Source: Gnomoniopsis sp. IMI 355080 (Eukaryota; Ascomycota; Sordariomycetes; Diaporthales; Gnomoniaceae). Taken from it: DNA of 35,620 nucleotides. Below, in pieces: positions 1-11,512 of this stretch. The stretch covers positions 1 to 35,620 of the forward strand of contig JAPEVC010000299.1 of NCBI GenBank assembly GCA_027946555.1, read 5' to 3'. The position numbers and the translations under genes are program-made. Each line of letters begins with the position of its first letter. Position 1 is the first letter of the stretch. Below the pieces are notes generated by a model. That model was not told the DNA's origin. It did not search any database and saw nothing but the letters and a program-made list of their open reading frames with translations.

Positions 1-1973
1 GTGTGGCACAAAGGCTGAATGGGGAGGGCAATGCGTGTTGGCCCTTCTCGGAGTCAGCTTGCACGGATGAGATTGTGCTCCAGCAATTGGTAGTTGTATG
101 TTCAAAGCAGTGTCGGCGTTGGTGATAATTCGGGGTTCGAAGTCGAAGAGTGATTTAGGGGACAATTCGACAAGACAGTCGCGTCGGCATCGCTCGATGG
201 GTACCAGGCTCGACGAAGGAGTGGACTGATGGAACGGGCCAGGACCAGCCTCAAGCTAGACCGCAGCGAAAAGTTGACGTGTCGTTGGAGCTTGAAGCAG
301 GCCGGCCGAAGGGGGGTGCTGATGCTGAATGCTGATGCTGATTGCGGGTTGACTTGGCTACCTAACCGACCCGATGCAGGTGGCTGGGCTTCTGATAATT
401 TGCTCGTTGTTTAGCGGCCGCAAAGTGGTCGTCGACGACAGCTTCGTGGGCAAGGGCAAGACCGAGACAGGAGAACCAAGAAAATACAAAGTGATGTGGA
501 AGAGATGGGGTTTGTTTACAGGGCGGCGGCTGTCAGGGCGGCGAGGTCATGGACGTCGTCGCGAAAGAGAACGGAAGAGCAAAAACCTTGGTTGGGACTT
601 GGACGTTGGAAACAGACTGGAATTGGAAGAGGTTGGACGGGTTTGGGTTGGGGGGAAAGGAGGCGCCAGTGGACCACGACCCTGGGACGGGGGGTGGATG
701 GGGGCGCACGGGTGTTAGCGTCGCCTTGCAAGCATGGGATTGGGACCTAATTCAGCTCCACTTGACATCAATTGGTAGCCATCCCGCATACTTACTACCT
801 AGGTGGTATTTTAGGTACGTTCGGATACGAGGAAAACATTCACTGCTACCACGACCTGATGATTTCTAAATGGGACCTTTGGAACGTTGACAAACACCTA
901 TATACTACCTACAAGATCGTCTGCATTTCATTTTCAGTTACTTCGTACTATAGTAAAGAGCCTCGGGCCAGACGATGGAGGAGCAATGCCGGCCACTTGG
1001 GCGACCACAGCTGAAGAAATCCGGCAATCTGATACCGAAATGTCATGATAGCTGTATACGCAGTACAGTCTATAATCTGACCGCATATGGACTTTTGCTC
1101 CTTTGCCCCTTGTCCTCTCGCCGGCCGTTCTATTCACTTACATATCATGTCGTGTGCTGCCTTTCCCTTGCAAGCGTCGCGATATCTGATGGTTCTAATT
1201 CGGGCATATTCCCTGGCCGAGTACTCGGACTGCCGAGCACGCCTAGGAATTCAAGGATATCCTGACCTCGAGCCGCAGCAACACTTTTGGATCTTGTGCT
1301 GAACATAACAAATTCCACGCAAAATGTCCAGCACAGCCAAAGCGACAGGAGACACGGTCCCATTTTGATATCTGGAACTGCGGAACCAATTGATCAAGCA
1401 GATCTCGAAGATGCATGTAATTCGTGAGTGCAGCAGGAAGTGAAAACACCAGTGATTAAGTATCAGGAAGACGATAGATGAATTGTATCAGCATGCGGCC
1501 CCAGGCCGCGCAAGCCACGAACCGCCAAGTGTCAAAATTGTTTTGAAGTCTCTTGTCGTGACCCATTTGTTGCACTGCTTCCCAAACAAAGATACTGCCA
1601 CGAACCGCCTCTCTTCATCAGTCAGTCACCTGTCACGAACCCAGCCCCTGATTGTCCCTCGACAACGTGGCCATGGGCCTCTATGAGGTCACAGCGTAGA
1701 AACTTTCCCCAGTAAAAGATCGCCGCTGAAACAAGGTAATCGAAATAAATACAAAATACCACATTATGCTTACCCAAGCACCTTTTCCGCGTCAGAGTCG
1801 CCTGGTGCGTTAAGCATCGACAATTACTTTGTAGTTGAGTATTAGTCTCTTGTCTTTTTTCCCACCCTCTCAACCTAGTCATACTCACTACCTTACACCA
1901 CTAGCACAAACAAAGCCAAATTAACGGTCAAACTCCCGCCAGTCTCCAGCTCAGACAACGGTTCATTCGGTGT
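1..1973. other. Intergenic region, no supported gene
   Basis: Only short, mutually overlapping open frames occur here on both strands, none with a recognisable domain. The left edge may belong to the flank of a gene outside the window. A small imperfect repeat lies at 317-341. The segment at about 1845-1935 is pyrimidine-rich and then CA-rich, as is common just upstream of fungal genes; it precedes the small ORF at 1974. Confidence 0.6.
317..341. repeat. Short TGCTGA tandem repeat
   Basis: Four copies of TGCTGA are arranged as two pairs separated by a single A (317-328 and 330-341). It is a minor microsatellite-like element with no evident function. Confidence 0.8.
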
Positions 1974-2258
1974 GTGCATGAGATGAACACCGGGGGTGGA
2001 TTCGATGTTGCTCAGCCTCCCCGACTAGCTCCACTTCAAATCAAACCAACAGGGGCGTACTTCATCCCAAAGGGAACAAGTGATCAATCTTCTCGCCCTC
2101 TCCGCTGCGCGACACTGCCGAGACCAGCAGACGAGATTTGCAATTGCCCTTTCCACTCCTCAAAATCCGCCTCACCGTTTTTATCTTTCGGATTTCGGAT
2201 CCGGGGGACCGGTGGGCCGGGATTAGCACCTTTTGAGGAGTTTGAGTCTGATGATTGA
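1974..2258 (+). CDS. Possible small ORF, 94 aa, unrecognised
   Basis: This ATG-initiated frame of 94 codons follows a pyrimidine-rich then CA-rich stretch of the kind seen at fungal gene starts, and a second in-frame ATG lies three codons in. The predicted protein is Pro/Ser/Gly-rich with an acidic C-terminus ending EEFESDD. I recognise no domain, signal peptide or membrane segment. It lies downstream of and convergent to CFT2, so it could also be part of an untranslated region or a chance ORF; the opposite strand is also open here. Transcript evidence would decide. Confidence 0.2.
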   Translation: MHEMNTGGGFDVAQPPRLAPLQIKPTGAYFIPKGTSDQSSRPLRCATLPRPADEICNCPFHSSKSASPFLSFGFRIRGTGGPGLAPFEEFESDD

Positions 2259-2651
2259 ATTCGAGTAAGTACGTACTATGAGTTGGCAAATGTCACCAGG
2301 TCATGATCAACCCCGATTTCGGTACTTGAAACGGAATTGGGGCTGCCTCAATCGACATTTGACGAAACGTCCATCTGCGGGACCATTGCATGGATGCTTT
2401 CTCTGGAGCTGTAGAGCTGATGCCCTTCTAGAATGTGCTAATGAGGACCAATCCAATCACAACCGCTCCGCGATCCTTTCTATATCTACGTGAACATGCA
2501 ACCACTTAAAGTATGATAAGAGGCATCAGCCTCTTATATCCATATGATGACGACGATGATGATGATGCAGATCTCGCCCTCCTGTGAAGAGGCTAGTAGA
2601 CGGACACTATACACTGCCCATTACATGCCCACTATCAACGGTAGAAGACTA
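2259..2651. other. 3' flank of CFT2
   Basis: This spacer follows the CFT2 stop codon (minus strand) and should hold its 3' untranslated region. I see no clear AATAAA on the minus strand. A 24-nt run of GAY triplets lies at 2544-2567. Confidence 0.5.
2544..2567. repeat. ATG/ACG triplet microsatellite
   Basis: Eight consecutive triplets, all ATG or ACG, lie just past the CFT2 stop codon, probably in its 3' untranslated region. Confidence 0.8.
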
Positions 2652-5651
2652 TTATGCCCCAGCAACAACGGCCAATCCGTCGTATATCATCCTCCGAACC
2701 GCCCAAAACGTGCCCCCGGTCACCGCACCAGTACCCATCGCCGGCAACCCAATACTCTCAACCTCAATGCGTCCGGCTGCCGTCTTCCTGACCGCCACAC
2801 TCCCGTCGACCAACAATGTGCCCTCGCCCCGGAACTCTGCCGTATGCCCTGACGTCTGCATCGCCCTCCTCAGATCCGCGAGCCGCAGATCGCCTACATG
2901 CAGCGGCTGCGCTACAGACCGCGTTGCTGAGGCCATCGTAGTAGGTAGGACGTCGAGCGTGGGTACAATGGTAGCGACGGCGGTGTCCTTAGAATCGTCA
3001 TCGGCCGTGGTCTCAACTTCGGTCTTGAGGCGCTTGCTGGCGCTTTCTTCTTCGGCGGGATTGCTGGGAAGATGAGGATGCGTATCGGCATCGCCCTCTG
3101 TGCCAAGGAGCCGCGCCGTGAGGGCCACGACACTCAGTCCGCGGACGTTCTGCCATTTTAAACGGCGCACGAGCGGGTCCGCGAGCTTAACGACCCATGC
3201 ATTGGTGTCGACGCTGGCGTCGATGGAAACGCCAACTGCGGGCGTGTAGACGTCCGTCGTGGCACTGCTGCCCTCTTCGGTCGCTGTGGCGCCGAGGAGT
3301 TTCTTGCAATCATCCGCGAGCGCCATCGTCTCTTCTTCATTGCCCGACACCAGAATAAGTTTGCGAGGCGCGATGAGCGGGATGAGCATTTCGACGGAGC
3401 GCTTGTCGTGAAGGCCACTGAAATCCACAAATGCGATGCGCAGGTTGACGGTGATATTGGCTTTCGTGATGACAAGTTTCGAAGGCCCCATGCTTGGCTC
3501 CTCTTCATCCTCATCTTCTACGTCCTCTTCGTCGCCGTCTACTTGTGACGCGTCTGACGGATTGGACATGGCCATGTCGTCGTCGACGTTCTTGTTCAGC
3601 TGGGTCCGCTTATTACTTGCGTTGGTCTTCTTCCCTATGTCACCCCACTTGCGCTTCTTTCCGAGACCCTCATCGTGCTCATGTTTGAGGGCACTTGGTT
3701 CCTGGCCAACATCTTCGCGTTCTTCCGCCTTGAGAAATTCTTCTGGTCGAATAATGTCGCCAAAGTCATCGTTCCTTCTTTTGCGTATCGGTACAGGAAA
3801 GATACGTTCTCTGCCTTTCTTGTCGCGAACATCGAAATCGTGCACGCCCTTCTTCTTGACCAGCACGTTGATACCTAAATCCTCATCCTTAAGAACGACC
3901 TTTTTTCTGTTTGCCTGAGCCATGGTGGTGGAAATGTTCAAGGCCCTGCCTTGTTGTTCGTTCCCAGAAACATCCGAATCGGTAGAAGACTCGGACGAAG
4001 CATCGTCGACTACATCGACACCCTCGAGGGCGGCACCGCTACCTGTTGGCAAAGTAGCCTGAAGTTGCCGCTGAGTAGCGAGCCACTGTTGGTAAATTGC
4101 CACTTCATCTCCAGCCAGGGGCTGCTTTGTAGCCTCTGCAATTTCAATCTCTCGTCCTCCGCTGTGTACCTGTTCGAGGGACTCGCCGTTCTCCAACTGC
4201 TCTACAGCAACACCATCTCGTCGTTCTTGCCACCACTCCCACAGCTTTCTCGAAATGCTAGGCGCATCCTGTGAGCTTAAGCTCGGTTTCTCCGTCAAGA
4301 TCACAAGGTTCTTTGCATCCTGGGCGATTTGTTTGAGCACATCCTTGGAGAAGCCCCATTCCAAGCTCCGATCGCTGGCGAGGATCACCATTCCCTTGGT
4401 CCAATTTTCCTCGCGTGATCTGAGTAGCAGACGGTCGACTTGTGCCTTTTTCTCCAGCAGTTTGACATGTTTAAAATCGAAAGGACCCGCCCCTTTTCCT
4501 TTTTTGTTATCGGGATTGACGTTTCTCATAGAGTCGGCCACGGCCTCGAATTCCCGCACGATATTCTCATCCATCCACTCGAACATGCTCCTTGCATGAC
4601 GTAATGTACTGCTGATATTCCTAGCGAACAGGTAGAGGTGTGCGTCGTTAAGAGGCTTTGATGCGCCAGAGCCTTGGGCCGCTTCTGTGCGCCACGCATG
4701 CTCCATCAAATACGATAGCTCGAGAACGCGTGCGCTGGAGTCAACCGGAATTAGGACCGTTCCTCCCTTGGCGACACATGCACGTATATTGTCGAGGAAC
4801 TGCTCATCTCTCTTGGCACGGGGAAGCGTTGTTGGCATTCGACTGCTGCAAACGAGGGCGGTCGGCTTGCGCAGTTGTTCGATGACCTGCGCTCCACCGT
4901 GTCCCCCACCTAGCCAGGCTGCACCTGCGAACACATTTTCACGAGCCTGGTTCCAGTCCACTGCGTAGACAATCGATTCGAGACCATGCTGGATATGCCA
5001 TATTGTGCCGCCGAGAGTGTGTCCGGCATTATAAGCGGTGACGGTGAGGCCGTTGAGAGGAGGGGAGAAGGGAGATGGTAGAGGCTGGTGTGGTTGCGAG
5101 TACTTGAGAGGTTGGATTAGAGAGAAATATTTTGCAATCTCCTCGGCGGTAGGGGCCTGACGCAAGAAGTTGCTGTCTCGAGATACTGTCTGGGTGTAGG
5201 CGTACAAGGTCTCCGCGAGCTGGTCATGGTCTATGGCAGTCGCTGCTGCAGGAGATGACGCGTATAGGTCTTGTGTGAGTGTTCGTCCGAGATCGATGAC
5301 AGGTCGGGTCGCGTATACGGGGATTCGTGTAAATTGGGGAAAGTTCTTGCAGCAATGCGCATAGGCGGCGATGTGCGAGACGGTGGCGTGCGTAAGAAGG
5401 ATCAGAGATATAGTCGGGACTTGTCTGTAGATTTACTGTTAGCATGGGCCTGGAGGGTCTACTCGTTCTTCTGAAGACACTTCGAGGTGGAGAGGGCCAA
5501 CATACTTCTCGAGCTCCTTGAGCTTGTCTACGTCAAAGGTCTCGTCCCAGCCCACGTCAATGAGAACCTTGACACCTCCGTCGAGCTCCAGTAACGATTG
5601 AGAGGCAGTGGAATCAGAAAGTGCCCCTTGTAGGGGACAGAAGGTAAACAT
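2652..5651 (-). CDS. CFT2: Cleavage and polyadenylation factor subunit 2 (Cft2/CPSF100)
   Basis: Subunit of the nuclear cleavage and polyadenylation factor that forms mRNA 3' ends; in the family it pairs with the nuclease Ysh1/CPSF73 as its inactive paralogue. Exon 1 is 5506-5651 and exon 2 is 2652-5424, separated by an 81-bp intron (5425-5505, GTATGT..CTACAG). The spliced product is 972 aa, near the usual fungal length. The N-terminus (MFTFCPLQGA, SLLELDGGVKVLIDVGWDE) is a hallmark of the family. The metallo-beta-lactamase metal motif HxHxDH is degenerate: residues 61-66 read HATVSH, so two ligand positions are Thr and Ser, as expected for the non-catalytic subunit. AGHTLGG is at 182-188, followed by the beta-CASP region. 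A charged linker with an Asp/Glu run near residue 684 precedes an RMMBL-like segment (about 700-745, with PRKLILVSG). The start is fixed by the conserved N-terminus. The gene diverges from SEC24. Confidence 0.96.
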
Positions 5652-6581
5652 TGTCGCCCTTGTGATAGCTACTCTTCTACGCCCGAGTATTCATCTTCCA
5701 GCTGAAGAAGGCGTTGACGATTATTGCAGTCGCAGAGTCAGAATCGGCTTAAATCAACGAATGTTGCGAGAGGCCGCAGAACCCAGCGAGACTGTTGAAT
5801 CGTGGGGAAATGGTATTGTGGAATGTCCCGTTGGAAAGTGATGACTGGGCAATTTCGAATAAAGACACAGGCTGTGTCGCAAGGCTAGCAGCGAAGGAAG
5901 TCGAAAGCTTCAAGATCCCGGACGCGACTGATGAAGGTGCATGTGCAGGGGTCCGTGGGCTCGGGAAAGATGCGCTGGTATCTGCTCCGTATGTACCTAA
6001 GTATCTCCTGACTGCAGATAATGAAACTGCTTCACTCGGGAATATCCGCCCGATCGTTTGCTTTCCTTCGTTTGATTCTTCTGATCAAGGAAAGTATTGC
6101 TACTGTAGAGCACATTGTATAGGATATGTATAAAGTGATTTTATATCTTGTTTCCTCTATGTGGATGGTTGTGGTGGTACACTGCCCAATACTACCTGAG
6201 GCCAGGTGCCAGATCTTAAATCGACAGGGATATGAAGCCCCTCCAAACTCCGGGGTCGTGCATACATGCGGCCTGGGTCAGACGAAGCTTCTGAAATTGA
6301 GGACAGCTAAACCACATCTTCAACATCCAATCCAACGTTAGACCACCTACCAGGACACTGTCCTTTCTTCCAGTACAACTTTGCTCGAGCGCCACGCTGT
6401 CGTTTCTTTTGAGTTGAATTGACTTCACCAACCCCTGGTGATGGCCGCCATTCCACACAGTACCGCATAACCACGATCGTCGTTGACCCTCTGCTCCATA
6501 AGCGCCGACCAACGCTGGGCATAACCTCGAACGACCGACCAAGTCCCACCTTCTCTTCTGTGCATACAATCGCGCATCACG
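5652..6581. promoter_or_regulatory. Shared divergent promoter region CFT2 / SEC24
   Basis: This 930-bp spacer separates the start codons of the divergent CFT2 (minus) and SEC24 (plus) genes, so it must hold both promoters and 5' leaders. A frame of about 112 codons (5795-6133) has no upstream ATG at its start and no recognisable domain, so I do not call it. No TATA box stands out. Confidence 0.7.
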
Positions 6582-9500
6582 ATGAACCAGTATCATGCCC
6601 TCGGCGCGGGCCAGCAGGATCCCAACGACCCATACAATACCAACAATCACTCGGCACAGCCCGCTCCGAATCAGTTCCAACCGCCAATTGCTCAAAACCC
6701 CTACCAGCAACAGCAGCAACAACAATTCTCGCCGCAAGGCCAGCCTTACTATGGGACGCCCTCGCCAATGGGCCCTGCTGGTGGACCCTCGCCCCAACCT
6801 ACACAAGGTTACTTCCAGGGACAGCCACAAGCTCCAAGTCCAGCCGGGGACGGTAGCGACATCGCGGCGCAAATGGCAGGCATGACGCTAGGCACTGAGG
6901 GACGACAAACGGGCACAGGCAAGAGGAAGAAGAAGGACAGGCATGCGCATCATGCCGTGGAAGCCCAGGGATCCTCGCAAGCCTTCAATGGCATTCCTCC
7001 CGCTGGAACACCCGCCACTGCCTTCCTGAACGCAGACCCTTCAGGCACTACAGGCTTCGTTGGACAGCCGGGCATTGCCCCACAGAGCCAGTTTCCTGCT
7101 CCAGCAAACCAGCCCTATACTCCCAATACCCTGGCAGCTGCGGCTGAGTTCGCTTCAAGGGACGAATGGGACTCTGCTGTGCCCGCAGGAGGTCAAGGCA
7201 AGGTCTCCCAAGATGATCTTCCCAGTGTTCCTCTGGCGCGTGATACCGCCCAACAATTCTATCTCAGCAACATATATCCTACTTTCGAAAAGCACGTACC
7301 GCCGCCAGCTGCTATCTCCTTCGTTGCCCACGATCAAGGCAACTCCTCGCCCAAATTCGCCCGACTGACCATGAATAATATTCCTGCGACCCCCGAGGCG
7401 TTACACACCACTGGTCTACCTCTGGGTCTCATGTTACAACCCCTGGCCAAATTACAGGCGGGTGAACCTGAAGTTCCGGTGCTAGACTTTGGCGATCTCG
7501 GCCCACCACGGTGCTCACGATGTCGAGCATACATCAATCCCTTCATGATGTTCCGGAACGGAGGCAACAAGTTCGTCTGTAATCTTTGCACACATCCCAA
7601 TGATACCCCGCCTGAGTACTTTTGCGCAACCTCGCCTCAAGGCATTCGTGTCGATCGAGACCAGAGGGCCGAGCTCTGCCGCGGTACGGTCGAGTTCGTC
7701 TGCCCTAAGGAGTACTACAACAGGGAGCCGGTTGGGTTGCGATGGTTGTTTGTGATTGATGTGACGCAAGAGGCATTTAACAAAGGCTATGTGGAGGCAT
7801 TCTGTGACGGTGTTCTGGCAACTTTATACGGCGCGGATGAGAACGAAGAGAAAGATGAGAATGGTGAAGTCAGCCGAAGGTTACCACCAAACTCCAAGGT
7901 TGGCTTTGTCACCTACGATAAGGAGGTGCATTTCTACAACTGCAGCGTAGGTGCCAACAGGAGATTTCCCCCGTGATGCGATACTGGACACTGACTGGGA
8001 TGTTTAGTCGGCTCTGGAACAAGCGCAGATGTTGATTATGCCCGATATTGAGGACCCATTCGTACCCCTGGACGACGGGCTGTTTGTTGATCCTGAAGAA
8101 TCAAAGTGCGTATGAGTGGATTGGGCTGCTAGATTGTTTCAAATGCTGACGATTTCAAAGGGCTATCATATCGTCCTTGCTCACTAGGCTGCCTCAAATG
8201 TTTTCGGCCATCAAGAACCCAGAGCCTGCTCTCCTGTCGACTTTGAACTCTTGCGTGTCTGCTTTGGAAAAGACTGGTGGCAAGATGATCTGCTCACTAT
8301 CAGCACTTCCCACGTGGGGTCCTGGCCGTCTCTTCATGAGGGACGATGGCAAGCATCCAGGTGGTGAAATTGACAAGAAACTCTTCACCACCGAGCACCC
8401 TGGTTGGAGGAAACTTGGTGAGAGGATGGCAGCAGCCGGTGTGGGTGTGGACTTTTTCTTGGCGGCACCAACCGGAGGATACCTTGACGTCGCGACGGTG
8501 GGATATGTTGCTGCTCTGACTGGCGGTGAATCATTTTACTACCCGAACTTCATCGCGGGCAGGGATAATGCGAAGCTTTCGCTCGAGGTGAAGCATGCGG
8601 TGACCAGGGAGACCGGCTACGAAGCTTTGATGAAAGTGCGATGCTCAAACGGCTTGCAGGTTTCTGCATATCATGGAAACTTTATACAACACAGCTTCGG
8701 AGCTGATCTGGAAATTGGCGTTATCGATGCCGACCGAGCGATTGGCATCACGTTCAAACACGATGGGAAGCTTGACTCCAAACTGGACGCGCACTTCCAG
8801 TCTGCATTGCTGTACACAACTGCGAACGGCGAGCGCAGGGTACGGTGTTGCAACATTGTGGCAAGCGTCAGCGACATCGCCAAGGAGAGCATCAAATTCG
8901 TCGATCAAGATGCAATCTACTCGATACTCGCTAAGGAAGCAGCAACCAAGCTGGCCAGCACCGCCGCCTCCCAGAAGGACATCCGGCTTGGTCTCCAAGA
9001 AAAGACAGTCGACGTCATGGCCGGCTACAGGAAACACTTCGTCTCACAGTCCTACCCTCCAGCCCAACTCGTTATGCCCGACAAGCTAAAGGAGTTCTGC
9101 ATGTACATGCTCAGTCTGATCAAATGCCGTGCCTTCAAAGGTGGCAACGAGACATCCGATCGCCGCGTTCACGAAATGCGCATGATCCGCGGCATGGGCT
9201 GCTTGGAGATGAGCCTTTACCTTTACCCGCGCATGATCGCAGTGCACAACCTGCAGCCCGAAGAAGGCTTCGCAGACCCCGCGACGGGCCACCTCAAGCT
9301 TCCTCCCACGATGCGTAACACTTTCGCCAAGGTCGAGCCTGGTGGTGTGTACCTGATGGACAATGGCCAGCAGTGCATCCTATGGTTCCATGCACAGACA
9401 TCTCCCAACTTGATTCAGGATCTGTTTGGCGAGGACAAAGAGAGGCTCCAGGACCTCGATCCGTATACTAGCCAGTTGCCTGTGCTGGAGACGCACCTCA

Positions 9501-9869
9501 GTGCACAGGTGCGGAATATCATCGAGTTCTGGCGGACGGTCAGGGGCAGCAAGGGCCTCACGATTCAGCTAGCGCGGCAGGGCATTGATGGCGCCGAATA
9601 CGAATGGGCCAGGGCACTGGTGGAAGATCGGAACAATGAGGCGCAGAGTTATGTTGACTGGTTGGTGGTAAGTTGTTTTCCCTCCTTTCCTTTCTCCACC
9701 CCCCCCCCCCACCTTGACAGGTTGTGACCAGCGCATGCTGACTTTTCTCGATCAGAATATACATCGTATGGTTCAGCTAGAACTCGCAGGTCAGCGTAAA
9801 AAGGAAGTGGAGACAGGTGAGGGCTCGACGCTTGGCAGCTTCGCCGGCCTTAGGCCAGCATATTGGTAG
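6582..9869 (+). CDS. SEC24: COPII coat protein Sec24
   Basis: Cargo-selecting subunit of the COPII inner coat (Sec23-Sec24), acting at ER exit sites. Four exons: 6582-7946, 8008-8105, 8161-9667 and 9756-9869; introns of 61, 55 and 88 bp all have GT..AG ends, and reading frame and homology agree at each junction. The product is 1027 aa. Residues 1 to about 120 are Pro/Gln/Gly-rich and disordered with a seven-Gln run, followed by a basic KRKKKDRH patch. The C4 zinc finger uses Cys311, Cys314, Cys333 and Cys336. The trunk domain begins near residue 385 (GLRWLFVIDVTQEAF); the beta-sandwich, helical and gelsolin-like domains follow (gelsolin-like around 870-960, near GGVYLMDNGQQCILWFHA). Exon 4 supplies the conserved tail with QLELAGQRK. 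The start is the first ATG of the open frame. The last intron contains a 12-C run and a premature alternative acceptor. Only the tail exon is short enough for a slight doubt. Confidence 0.97.
9699..9710 (+). repeat. 12-nt poly-C run inside SEC24 intron 3
   Basis: Twelve consecutive C residues lie between the donor (9668) and acceptor (9755) of the last SEC24 intron. Such runs are prone to length variation and sequencing error. Confidence 0.9.
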
Positions 9870-9902
9870 GGACGTCTAGAGGAGCAGCTGTGGCACGGTT
9901 GA

Positions 9903-9908
9903 AATAAA
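9903..9908 (+). terminator. Candidate poly(A) signal of SEC24
   Basis: AATAAA lies 34 nt past the SEC24 stop codon. Fungal poly(A) signals are weakly conserved, so the site is only a candidate. Confidence 0.35.
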
Positions 9909-11472
9909 GGCAAGGAGAGTGCTATGACTGCGAGGCAAGACGTGACTGGAATAGTAGTGGTTGTGGTGATACTCCCAGCTTGAATGCAAGGGAATTCTTA
10001 TAGGAGGACAGCGAGGCCAGGCTCTTCGCCATGTTAATGATATTTCGTCAATACCTGGCATCCTCTCTGCTAGCCATGCGAGTGTGACGTGCACAGCCTC
10101 TCGCCGTTGAGGTATCCTGCCTCCCATGGGCTGACTCTACATGAGCTCTGGGACGTAGCACCGCGATGACAGCAAATGCGCGACAGGCGTGCTGCCTCCA
10201 TCTTCGGTGCTTCGCGTCCGCATGTGGACTGTTTGAATTTACAGTGGAAGTGCGAGGGTGTGATTGTCATCCGCCGCCATCCAGGGACTCAGGAACGCCA
10301 GAGCTTCGAAACCAGACTCAACGGACATTAAAAACTCCCAAAAGAGAGACCTCAACGGTCGCCTAATGCTGCGTAAGGTCGTACAGCCAGCTGCATAATG
10401 ACAAGACACGAAGGCTACCTCGCCCTCTCGCTCAATGTACCATACGTATGCACGGAAGCCCGCTTGACGGCTGGAATTTTGCTCCCTTTCCACTTTTCGT
10501 AGATTATATTAATGATGCCTTCACCGCCAAGACTCCTGTGATCTCACGCTGCCATCAAGAGAGACAGTCGAGAGAAATTTCTCGCTCTATGTGTAGGTGC
10601 GTGTGTGCTTGTATCAACAGAACGCCTCACTCAACTGTCTCACCCCCTTTCGCCTGGCCAGCCGGCACAGAGTCTTTGCCTGAACCCGACTCTCTTCGGG
10701 CCGAGTCGTCTCTCGCTTGTTGGCCGAGTGCAATCTCAGTGCATTTCCTTGGAGGGGAGGCCGGGCAAGGGCCCCAGCCATCATCGCTAGCCGAACAGGT
10801 GCGGCATCTACGACACGCCTCAAAATCTCATGCTTGTGAAGCACGTCAAATGTCTCTGCGGCGCTCAGCTGAGACCCTTTTAGTTGCTTGTGGTTGCAGT
10901 AAGTACAATGTGAGTGGCCCAACACTGCGTCTCATCCACAGCTGCAATATGCATGTTCAAAGTAGGTACGGAGCATAGCATTCCCATGTGTGTCACGCGA
11001 ATATGTAGGTACACCGCACGATGCATACCGCACGATCTCAGTCCAATGGCTCCATCAAGCGTGCAAAAAGTATCGAGGCCTGCTTGCATCCGCTCGTCTA
11101 GGCAGCGTGCCGTGGTGACCTGGAAGTCTGCAGAATCATGACACTGGGCGTTGGAGAAATATGGCTGGCTGCCTGTAACACTAAATATATTAATTTCAAC
11201 ATCTACCGGTACTGTCGACAAATGCTATATTGTCAACTCTGTAAACCTCGCATCCCATCCGGCCTTTGGCACGAATTCCTGACTCTCAAACTCGCTGGTA
11301 CCGAGAGCTGTGAGACATACACTCCATTTCGCTTACACACAACATACTGCTTTATTACATCCAACTCAGACTTGTAAGATCTGAATCTGTGTACCAGACC
11401 CACGTCTCGGTAATCTGAAACAACCAGATCAGAAGAGAACATCTTGACCGCCTAGAGGGATACGTGGCGTAG

Positions 11473-11512
11473 TGCAGCCCTTCGTGGTCACCACCGATTA
11501 TGTAGGGCTGCA
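11473..11512. repeat. Nested inverted repeat (hairpin)
   Basis: TGCAGCCCT at 11473-11481 is perfectly complementary to AGGGCTGCA at 11504-11512, leaving a 22-nt loop. The loop itself contains GTGGT and ACCAC separated by one base. The transcript could fold into a two-tier hairpin. No tRNA or known RNA family matches. Confidence 0.6.

Noticed and set aside
2584..3918. Plus-strand open frames of 163 and 160 codons
   Set aside because: They lie antisense to the conserved Cft2 coding sequence and are rich in Ser/Leu, as expected for shadows of an acidic, Ser-rich protein.
5795..6133. 112-codon frame in the CFT2 / SEC24 spacer
   Set aside because: It starts without an ATG, has no recognisable domain, and sits in the shared promoter.
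10448..10978. 176-codon frame between SEC24 and the PARG-like gene
   Set aside because: No recognisable domain, Cys/Ser/Arg-rich composition, and overlapping open frames on the other strand.
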